From NCBI RefSeq assembly GCF_954871325.1, contig NC_088779.1, positions 26,770,869-26,834,868 on the forward strand: a stretch of 64,000 bases of DNA, read 5' to 3'. The translations under genes and the position numbers were made by a program. The notes under the pieces are model-generated. The model saw nothing but the letters and a program-made list of their open reading frames with translations, did not search any database and was not told the origin of the DNA. Shown here piece after piece: positions 51,401 through 63,400 of the stretch (position 1 is the stretch's first letter; every line of letters starts with the position of its first letter). The stretch comes from Gordionus sp. m RMFG-2023. Lineage: Eukaryota; Nematomorpha; Gordioida; Chordodea; Parachordodidae.

Positions 51401-54400
51401 TGGCGGGACAACTCCATCATCCTGATAAGTTTCAAAAATGGTTCACCCTTCAAGACGCATCCGATGCTTCCCTTTCCTAAAAAGAGAAAAAAAGAACCTG
51501 AACAGTGCAATCACTGTTCTGGAACACCATTATTGAATTAATAGTTTATTTAACAATTTATTTTCGAATTTAAAATTATTGAGCAGATATCATAACACTC
51601 GTGCGACGTATTGTATTGTTATATGTGTATTCACAAAATAAAAAATTCTTTGAGAACTCTCTTGATTGGAGGCTAGTTTTGGTTTTTTTTTATACCAATT
51701 AAACTAAGAATTTTTTTTCCTCTTATTCTGAGTAGTGTTGTTAAACGGCTCGATTTGAATTTTTAAAAACGGTTAACTCAATATTTTAGCTAGAAAAATA
51801 TTGCCTAAGCCTTGAGATTTTGCTAATAGATGTCCAAGCCTTTGTTCCATCTACGAGAAAAAATCTTCAGTTTTTATTAATTTATTTCTGGATAAAATAT
51901 TAAATTAACCGTTTTTAAAAATCTGCTCAAAACGAGCCGTTTAACAAAACAAATTCTTGAGGGCCAATCATATATTTTTTTGAGCTTTTCATCTACAGCT
52001 TTAAAATAAAAAAAATATATAACCAAAAATAAATAATAATCTTGTTTTGTTTAAATGTACATTTGATTATTATTGAAATTGGTAGATTAATTTTTGTATA
52101 CATATATATAGCGCCCTCTTGCGACGTAATATATATGACCAGAACATGTAATATATAAATATTTAGGTAAATTTGAGTTATCTAAATAAAATGATTTTAA
52201 TTTTTAAATATATTAAACTATTTTATTTTTTTATAAATTTATATTATTTCACTTACACTTTCAAACAAAATCTCTTGCATTTTCATGGATTGGACCATTG
52301 TTGGGATCTATCCTTATTCCATATAAATTTACTTTTTATCTCAAAATCAAATCAACGCGAGCATAAATCAAAAAATCTTTTATTTTAAATCGAACGAAAA
52401 ATTATTGTATTTTTCATAATATTTTTTTAAAAACCATTCCGATTAATATTTAATATAAGGTGATACTTTAGGGGTATAAAATAAACTATCAATCAATTAC
52501 GATTTTGACCATCTCACCATAACCCCCCTTTTTAAAAAAGATTACATTTTGTCACAAAGAAATTAGCTCTTTCCTTAAATTTGACTCCTTTATTTAATGG
52601 ATGTCGTTCGCCCTTCCTAATTTTGTCTCCTTTCTTTCTGGCCAAACTTCGTTTTACTTATCAACACTTGAACCCCAAACTTCATATATTTGCCTTAACG
52701 GCTTGTTCTTCCTTCTTAGTTGTTCAACCGTTGAAATATAGATTTGCCAGTTTTAGATCCTTTTTCTCTTGCTTGGTTCAGTTAAACGTTTTTACCGGTA
52801 CGCTGTTCCTTCCAGCTTAGTCGCTATAAGTTGTACGTCTAAACGAGAGGAGGACTTATATCGAATCTGATCCTCGTCATGTTGAAAAGAGGCGGCTTCT
52901 TCCAAGCCTTGAGAGATGGGTGGGTAAGGTTGCTTGATTTTTTTAGGTGCGCGGTTTCTTCCTCTAAATGATTCAGTCTTCCTTCCTTTGTTCCAGGATT
53001 TTAAAATTCTGTTTTGTAGCAGTCGGGCTTTATTTCGTTTTCTGTATCATTCATCCTAGAATTCGTGTCATCGATGTCAAGCGAATGTTGCTGCGATTCT
53101 CTGAGATAATCGTCTTTGGCGCGGTGCTGAGATATTTGCCTGCCTCTGCATAACCTTGAATAAATGAAGAGGGTTTTTACGGCATAATTTAAATCGTTAA
53201 TTAAACCTAAAACATGATAGATCTTTAACATTTATAGCGATTTAAAATCAATTGTCCAGAACAAGGTATAGGAACCATTTATCTCCATATATCTTAAATG
53301 GTAGTTAGAGGTTTATCTTTCAAGAAGGTCAATGGTTTTTATTATGATTAAATATATCGGCAAGGACCCTATCCGATATTGATAACGGTTTTACTAAGTT
53401 TGGTGTTTCTTTTATAATATCTTTCTCTTCTGACTTTGATGCAATCAATTCCGAGCTCTGACTCTGGGGACCCTCATTCTTTTCCCATTTTTAATACTAA
53501 TATTAATCCTCCCCCATTTTTCCTTCTCGCTTCAATGGGATTTTGGTCATATGGTACTGAATTTTCCTGGATCAAATCCGGGAAGAAATTTTTTTATTTT
53601 ACAAATATTCAATTATATTTTAAATCTTTCCTTCTCACGCTAAACAACAGATTCAATACAGGCAACTCCAAGCCATAGATCCAGACTGGAAAACGCAAAG
53701 CGGTCAAATCAGGTCCATTTCACGGTCCGCTATTGTCGGTCCGCTTAGCCTTGGCGCCGTTTATAAATTTCGAATTGCAGCCGTTTACCAAAATTACGAT
53801 AACCGACATGGACCTAACTCGGCGAGATTCAAAATTTTGAAAATGTTCAAAACGCCCATCTTATCTATCGCAAACTTAACCAGCGGATTAGACGGTTTAA
53901 AGCAAGTCAAGCCTCACCCGCCAATCATTGTTCGGGTAAATCCTGTCTCACATTACGAATTCGAAGTGGAATGGATGGTAATTTTTTTTAAAACATTCAT
54001 TTTGAAGAATAACAATTTCAATCAGATTTTTAAATGCTATTCAAGGTATAATAAAATCTTCAAATAAGTAAATCTTACATGATTTTTATTTATGGATGAA
54101 AAAGAAAGAATCTTTTATAATTGAAAAATCACAATTTTTTTGATGTTATAAAAATTATTTATCTTTTTATGCAATTCTATTTTTGCCTATTCTGCTCCAA
54201 GCATAAAAATTACTCAGTTTATTGTGAAAATTTAATTAATAGGCCAAATAGGTAATATGTTTCTGTTTCATTAGTCAATTTTTTATAATAATTGTTGTAT
54301 TTTAAAAGGTATTCAACTTATTTGAATAATATATTTGTCATACAATAATATAACGTATTTATAAAAGGTTAGTTGAATTGAATACTTATAGAAGTTAAAT

Positions 54401-57400
54401 TGAATAATTATAGAATAGTATATATATATATACAAGAATTGAAAATAAAAAACTATTGACCATATATTTTATGAAGTATCTTAAAGATTTAAAAATAATG
54501 AAGTTTCAAAACCCATCCATATATTCAAATTTCTTGATAAAAATTAATAATTGATAATAATAATCAATGAATCAATGTCTTCACAATTTCTTTCTCCCAG
54601 GTCCTCTTTTTGTTTTTCTTCTTTACTAATCGTTACCTCATATATTGCCGTATGTGACAATAGGCAGAGATTAGGTGATATTTTATTTGAAAACCTTATT
54701 ATATTAAATATCTCCATTTTTTTTAATGTTTGTCTTATTTTATTAAACTGCTTTAAATAATAATTATGCATTTTTATGGATAAAAATATTTGTGTTAGCC
54801 ATTTTTTAAAAAAAATCGGCTCAAATCGAGCCGTTTTAACAACACTACTCTTAATATTTTCTAAAATTTTTAATAAAAATTCTTGTATCATTATAAAAAT
54901 GAAAAATCCAAAAACGAGAGAATTATGAATGTTTATTACCTTCCTGTACCGTTTTTGCTTTTATTATCAGATTACCTATCTTTATTCCTTACTTAGATCC
55001 CCCCCTGACTCACAAATATTTATTATTTACGCGTATATCTTCTTTTTTTTTCAAACTGACAAAAAAAATCAAGTATCAAAACGAAAGGGAGGAGAATGGA
55101 CTACTTGATTCCGAACCATCTTCCTGCGTTCAATCCGATCCCAATAAGCCAACAAATTCGAACGAGAGTCAGTATCAACTATCGAAAACCGGGTTTTATG
55201 TATACCATAGACCAGCCGGGTCGGTCTTGACATATCTGAGATCGGAACCGCTCATAATTCACGACGACAAAACGTCGAATTCGGTCGAGGGTAATAAACG
55301 CAATACCGGGAAACATGTATATCGGCACAGGGTGCAAGTTAAGAAGCGGCTCCAATCCGACATTGACCAAAATGATTTGAAGGGCGAATTGAAAGGGGGA
55401 ACCTATCAAAATATAAGCAACATGATCGAATCAACGACTCATAATGATTCTGTCGTCCTCGAGATATCTGGCAATGATCTCCAGAACCCACCCTTGCATC
55501 CCATGTTTCCCGATGCATCTAGGTTTTATATTTTTTTTTGATTGTTGTTAACCTTTTATGTTAATATCTTGATAAAAAAAATATTTAAATTGCGTATTTG
55601 TGAAAACATAACAGGTTTGAGGTGAGAATGGTGACCTTCGTTTCTCCCCTCTGCCCGAACCTAATGAACGCTTCCCACTATGAATCAGCTATCAAAAGCA
55701 AGTTGAGCAATCCTAAATTCGTTGATATGTCTAGTAATTTATTATAATATATAGTACATTTTTTTAAATTTATCAAAACACAAAACAATTTTGTGCTTAT
55801 ACCGACATGTAGCTTGATACCGGTCTGTATCGATTGTCATGAACAGTTATGTTCTGACCTGTCCATGTCCACCCAAAACTTAATATCTATTGTCCCGACT
55901 CGGGCAGATCCGAGGCCTTAATGACGTAGTTATTTTTTATCTGATATCGATGATTGGCTGAAATTTTTTCTTAATTTCATAGAATATAGTTAAATTATTT
56001 TATAATTACGAAGAATATGTTATGAGTAATTCCTTACTCACTCAGAGGGGTCACCGATTGGACGTTCCACAACCATCTCCGCCCTTGCCTCATTCGTTGA
56101 CCTCCAGACGGCTTTTCTTTTTGGTGTTGGGCAACGCCATGGCCTTTTTGCTTATTTTGCTATTCGCTTCCTCCCTGGCGTGTTATTGCAAGCAAAGGAA
56201 ACTTTTGGAGAAGCGAAAAATATATAGAAACGGTTAATATTTTATTTTTGTGGACTATTGACGATAAGAACGTTAATATAAAAAAAAGAGTGGCAGGGAA
56301 GGGGGGAGGGGGTTAACGATTAATCCTCTAGAAATATAAGTCGGCTTAGGGTGGGTATTTTATATTTTTTTCTATTTACAAAAAATATATATATTAACTA
56401 AAGAGAGTACAATGTTATAGAAAAGGCGGATTTATAAATACGCGATATTTAAATTGGAAGGGTCCTAACTAGGAAAAAAAATCTATGTCAAAAATCTTGC
56501 TACATAGAACGTTTCCAGGCAACGATATAATTTTATTTATTTTTTCCGTAAATATAAAAATCGATATTTACAAAGGAGGACCTAACCTTGACGAATACAA
56601 TATGACCACGTACAAGAAAGGCTGGAAAAGTATCTTCACTTTCAAATCATCCAAACCCGCTTCTAGAAGGTTCGAAAATGGCGGAAGCCCTGTCAAACTC
56701 CACAATGGCAAAGCTCCTCTCATGATTTTGGACGTGCTTAGGAGAGCCGAAAGTAACATCTTAAAAATATATATATACACCTTTTGACGCAGGAACTAAT
56801 TAATCGTTCATTCGTGTTTTAATATTACGAGATTTAATAAAATAATAATTTATTATTGATGTCAATCATGCATGTCACCTTTAAATATATTTATTACGAC
56901 AAAAAAAATTTACGGCTCTATGCCCAAAGTTTTATTTTAAAAATACACTTTTCGTTTAACTCTAATCTTTTTTTTTTAATGCAACTGTCCTAAATTTTTA
57001 ACAAAAAGTGTGAGTTAAAAAAATTTCAGAGGAGAGCATTTCAAACTAAGAATTTTAAAATTGACATTTTTGTCTATCTAAATAATTATGAGAACATATA
57101 TTTTTAAACTTCGTATTCCTAAGTGTCCGCCTTCGAATTTCCTAGCGAAAGGGAAGGGGGAACAGATGACAATAACCTGGACCTTAAAAATATGCAGTCT
57201 AACAATGCCACCGAAACAACCTCCTTCAATATCTATAATGATCGTAATAATTGTTCGCTCTACAATAGCCCTCTCAACCATTACGGGCACAAAAACGTTG
57301 ATTCTAGTCCCATTTCAGCCGAGCGTGAACATTTGATAGTCCAGAATGGGGTCATTGGTGGTGAAAGATCCTTTAGAGAAGATTACAAATACCAAAGTTA

Positions 57401-60400
57401 ATAGCTATATTCGATCTTATATATTAACTATATTTTTTTTTTCTCTTTTCGCTGGCAGTGCATAATTTTTTTAAGTTTTGAAATGACCCATTTTATATTC
57501 GCACTTTACCCTAACCTCAATAGGAAAGGTAGCACTGGGTGATAGATAGATAATATTTGATCATTAAAATGAAGAAAGATAATTGTTTAAAAAATGTATA
57601 TCACAATAGTATAATGGTTTTTTTTAAGTCAGAATTGCGTTCTAGTCGCTTTTTTAAAATTGGGGGCTTCGGGCTTGGTTGGACGTAGGCTTTCGTTTGC
57701 TTATGATATCATGTTTCTGATTCTGGAAAAATTTTAAAATGACAAGTTTTTTTTAAAGAGTTTTGTCAAAAAATTTTAATTCAACCAGCGAACGGGTCAC
57801 ATATGGAAATTATATGCAGTTGTGGGAAAAAAAAATTCGTGATACTGAGGATTTTTCTAAGAACTAGGTCCCTGCACCTGAGTTCTAATCCGACCGAACT
57901 TGAGACATTTTAGCAGACTCGCTCACGGACCTTGATTTAAAAATGTCCTCGGATCGGACTTGGAAAATATCCGGTGCAAGGCTCTACTAAAACGTTCACT
58001 ATTTCCGGTATTGATGGGTGGAATCGTAAGATTTATTATAGATTTTATTTTTACTATTATTTTTAAAGATTATCAAAATGGATACCACCCGTTCAAAAGG
58101 AATAGGCCGAATTCAATCGTTCTCTCCATAGATCCCACCAATTACACCATTAATAACAACACGAACTTCCCTTTCACGAATCCCAATCATCAAATTTTTT
58201 CTACCACCGAGCACCATTTGAGCACTCTGCCAAGAAATAGGAATAATAATCATATGACCGGTAATATTTAAATCCTTTTTTTTGTTAAAAAATAAATTAT
58301 TTTAAGCTTATCTAATTATGAAAAGATATATATTTAATTTTTATAAGGCTGTGTTCGGTCCGAAAATATTTTTCCTCTGGGCAAACTGGGTTGGGCTACG
58401 ATGATCTCTAATACTAATACCATTCTTTATAAACTAACCCCAAATTCTGCGGTTTTTGTACTCCCTGAAAAGGGAATCAGCGATAGTTGTAAACTTTGAC
58501 CTCCCCCTCCCTTCCCACTCTTCTTTAAATTTTTTAAAATAAATTGTTTTTATTTTATCATTTAAAAAAAATTAAACATGTAACTTTTCAATTCAACATT
58601 TTATAAGAATATTAAATTTTTATCTAATATTATTTCGAAGAAATTCATACTTTTAAAATGATACAAAAAATTTTTTAAATTTTTAAGGGAATGAAAAAGG
58701 GCTAAGTATAATTAAATGTAAGAAAATATATGACAAATATGGGAAGAAAGAAAGTGTAAACCTATATTTTATATGTTAGCATCAATGTGTATTCCGAACG
58801 ATGTGTCATATTTTCAACTTTAAAAATAAGTCAAAATGAAATTAACGCTTTAGACAATAATGAAGAAATATATTAATATAACAGTATCCCACCCCCCTCT
58901 TCCCCGCTGTAGAAATCACTGTCAAAATCGTCGCTGCTGTTTTTAGCCCAAAAATGTCTCAGGGTGAGGGTCGAAATAGCATACCTATAACCTTCTAAGC
59001 TACCCTTAAAAAAATAGCAAATTGTTTTTTTTAACCCAACATTGCATGATGTATCACAAATTTCCTAATATAATATATTTGGTAAAATACATATTTAGTA
59101 AACAACCAAGGAGTAGCCACTCTAAACAAACTTTCCCTCGGTTACAACGGAACGAGTTATAAAGCGTTGCATCGAACGCCTATTGCGGCGAATTCCATAA
59201 TTACCAGTAATGGGGAAGTCATTGACGTCTCAAACGAAATGAATCAAAATTGGTAATATAATTTAAAAAAATTTTTTAATGACCTTTTATAGTTTACAAA
59301 AATTGAAAGAAAGATTGGGATTTTAAAATCTTTTAACATGGTAATTATAGATATAAATAATATAATTACCAGCTAGGGAGTTTATTTTATTTTTTATTAT
59401 GCAATTTCTATTACATGAACAATGAGCTATTTTATTTTTTTTTGGCGCGTTTCATATATAAAATAATTTAATTAATCGGATTTCTTTCAAACTTTCTCAG
59501 GGCTGGAATTTCGTTAAAAAAAATAATTTTACATTTATGTTTTAAGTTTGTGTTTTTTTTAAAAAAAAATGATGCGCGGAAAAGAAAGGAAATTGTTACC
59601 TTAATTATTAAAATACAGGCGCATGCGTGATTTTTATTTAGACATGTAGAAACCTACTATTGGATGAATTAAAATTTGGATAAGTCTCTGAAAAGTTGTA
59701 TCGGCTCACCTATCAGATTTCATGGCACATTTATTGACATATTGTATTGAAATTTAATATAATTTTCGCATTCATTAGGCCCATCTTGAATACCCGACTC
59801 GAGCATATGGGCCATAACCCTCCATTAGCTGCTCCCAATAATAGGAATCTATTTTATTACGACACTTTCGGTAGGAAACGCAAAACGAGTGATAACAAAA
59901 ATAACGGAAAATTAATGAACCACCCGTTCTCCTCCAATACCTACACCATGGTTCCGTGTCACGAAGAAGAGATTGGAGGCGTGGAAGAAAGGCTCGAAGA
60001 CGAGAACGTCGATTCACAGTTGGAAACGCTAGGTGCCATGATAGATAACAGTTTCGTTTATCACCTTATATGTTTTAGCGCGTTAGGGAAAGAGTGGGGT
60101 TTGATGAACTTAGACATACCCCATTCTAAATCTAGACAGATTTATTTTGAACTTTCGCTTATCTTCTATTTATCTCATTTTTGGAAAAGGGGGGGAGTAA
60201 ACATCTCATGAAAAATAATTAATATTAAATCTTCACAATAATCGCCATACCCAGGTACGCCTATAATCAACGACCAAGATGGGATAGCCTCCTTCGACAA
60301 GAATAGACAAAACCGCTCCCCGTTAAAAAATTCGCGATCCGTCAACAAAAGGAATTGCAATAAACCGAATCAAATCAACCGAAATAACAAGAAATTTAAG

Positions 60401-63400
60401 GGCCCCAACTCTAAAACGCCTGGAAGCAAAATCTACAATAATCCTCTATACGCTAACGGCGGTGATACTAAATATATGGCCGGCCATAGATCTGAGAGAG
60501 ATATGTATAGTTTGCTGTTGTCCCAGACATATAACGTTAACGGGGAAACGAAAAGGGGCTACGAGCCGAACTATAAAAACACGAAGCAATCAGTGCTAGT
60601 TAGGGCTAGATCGGCTAAAAGCTTGGTCCCAGCCTTTGATAAGGTATAAATATATGTTTAACTAAATTTGTTTAATTACTCGGATCCATCTGATTTTGCT
60701 TCTGAGTAGATAGATATAAATTTACATTGATAATGGATAAGAAATTCTTGTATAATGTAGTATATTCTTTTCATTAGTGTCGTCAGCAAATTTTACCGCC
60801 CATTTTTTATCAAAGTCTGCACAATAGTTTTTTTTGGTAGTACCGAATCAGGACTGTTAACGTGAAACCCCTCAAATCCTTTTTTAAAATTTAAGGTTAA
60901 GTGCTCAATAACTTTTTTTAAAAAAATATGTATTACATTTTAAAAAAAAATGAAATATTCCACTTAATCTGAGCCATATTTTTAGAAGGATGGTTCACGC
61001 CAATACTATTTATTCTTTTAAAGTACAGTAAATTCGAGTTTTGTTAAAACAAGTTACATCCCTAAATAAAGTAACTTGTTACACGTGATTATTTTTCATC
61101 TTTAGAAAAAAATTGTTATGTGCATTCTTTTAAAATCGATTTTCTCTGCATTAAGGGGATATTTAAGTTTTTGTTTTTAAAATTTTTCTTCCTTTTCATA
61201 TCGACTAAAGTATTGCTTCTCTCGAATGGCTAAAAACAATGTAAATTTTAAAGAAAGAAGAAAAAAAATAGAAAAGCCTAATAATTTTTTTTCCAAATTT
61301 ATTGGATCTGAAGAATATTGCAGATAAAGAATATATCAAAAATTTTCAGTTAACCATCAGTGATATATTTTTTTAAACATTCAAATACGAATAGAATAAT
61401 AGCTACGAGGAGGATAGCGAGAGAAATAACGATGAAACAAGTGTCCCTATCGAGGACCGAGGCTCTGTTCGATCGGCTAATGTCAACCAGCAGTCAACGG
61501 CATATAGTGGGCCCCCGTCCGGATCATCTTTCGCCAGTCTTCCACCCATTTCCGCCACCGACGCCTACCTCAAAGATCCTAAAATTATTTACGGAATAAA
61601 CGATGATAAGCTTACGAGGGAGCATGGGCATAGTCATTTGAAGAACTCCTTCGATACCCATCATATAGTCAATAATAATAATTGTAATAACGGGAATGGT
61701 TTGGAAAATGTGGTATACGGAAGCAGGTTCGATGCTATAGAACCAATATCCCAAGGAATCGACAGAAAACCGGTAATAAAGAATTTATATATATATATTT
61801 CCAGAGACCTGCATGCCCTGCCCAAAGCGGGCCTAAATAATGGTGAATTCCGTAAGTAATTTTTTTTAAATATATCTGGGCCAGATTTAAGATTTATACC
61901 TCAGCACTCTGAATATATATAAGGACAATTTGAATATTTTAAAATGGCGCATAAATATTATGTATTTAAGGCCGCATTTAGTGTTTGCAACGGTCCGGTC
62001 GGACCGACGGTCCAGTCCAGTCTTATTAGACTTTTCGGTCCTATGGGTAGGTCCCGTCCAACAACACGGTCCGGTCCGATCGAAGACCGATTAAAGAATA
62101 TAAAAGTTTACTATAAATTGCTTTATAGTTAATGTGTATGTACATGAACATATAAAATATGATTATTTAATGCCTAACACTTTATAATATCTAATTCATC
62201 GTTTACTTTTTATATTCTTCCGTTTCTTTAAATTCAATATTCATAGTTTACTTTTTATATTCTTCTTTGATTAGGCATTTGTGTATAATATAATAAAAAT
62301 GAATTGATGATATAATTGAAATATTAATAGGGTAATTTAACTATTCATTTTTAATAAATTTAAATGCAGAATAAAACTTTTGTAGCTTTATAAAAAAAAA
62401 ATTTAGGTGGGACCGGACCGACGGTCCCACGGTCCGGTCTCATTTGACTTAACGGTCCATCGGTCCGGTCCCATTTTAGAAAAAAAAGACCGGACCGTTG
62501 CAAACACTAGCCGCATTCATAATGGGTTCCGATCCGACACGGTTTAACGATTTTTTTAAGGATTTATTTAGAGATCAATTCAAATCAGATTAATGAATAT
62601 AAATATTTAATAATGAAGAATTGATCTATGCAGATTTTTAAAATGGATCAGCTGTTTAATAATGTTGGATGGAATTTCACTATGAATGCGGCCTAAAAGA
62701 TGTTTAATAAGGTTTACAATTAAAAATGGTCCTTTACGCCTAGGTTTCGGTCCTGAAAAATATCCCTTAAATGCCCATTAACAACGAGACCAAAAAAAAT
62801 CTTATTTTGGAATAAGTTATTTACAAAAACATAATCATTTTTTTTAAAAAAACGTTTTTTGTAAATTCGAAAGTTATCCGTTTTTATAGTTGGTCCATTC
62901 CATGTCAAATCGATCATGTTTCACTATTTTTATGTTATATATCTAATAAAACATTAAAGCATAAAGTATACTAAGCTGGAATGGTTTTTGACTGAACATT
63001 TAAGAAATTTTTACATTAGAGATATTTTTTAAAATTACCATTTCATTTGAAAATATGCGATAAAAATTAAAAAAGCATAGGGTATAGAATTTTAAAAAAA
63101 ATGTTCTTTACATGGCACTTTCTTTTGATGATATATAAAGGCATTCTCAAATTTTAGCATACTAGCTCTAATATTTTTGAAGATATCAAGGATGAAGGAA
63201 TAGGAAAATGACCTATTTTACGCATACCGATTGTCCTTCAATTAAAGATTTACTAAAACAAGAGCCAGGGTGCTAAAATTTTATACTTTTATTATGAGTG
63301 CAATAGCTTTTATACAAATACCCAAATATTGATTTGACATGGAATGACTGACTGACTCATTATATTTAAATATTTGCATTGTTTATTTTTGTGTTTTTTT

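Larger units (their letters stand above)
51029..53650 (+). other. Intron 9 of the ihog-like gene
   Basis: 2.6 kb. It holds a family-A MITE (51733-51952), a short plus-strand open frame of unclear meaning (51381-51541) and minus-strand coding-like segments (52590-53600). It interrupts the FN3-1 C strand between FFK and IQYR. Confidence 0.6.

Noticed and set aside
55179-55409. Minus-strand frame opposite exon 11
   Set aside because: A shadow of the ihog-like coding exon; the plus strand carries the FN3 motifs and matching splice phases.
61944-62132. 62-codon plus-strand frame with GPVGPTV-like residues
   Set aside because: It is the translation of the GGTCCGGTC array of MITE family D.
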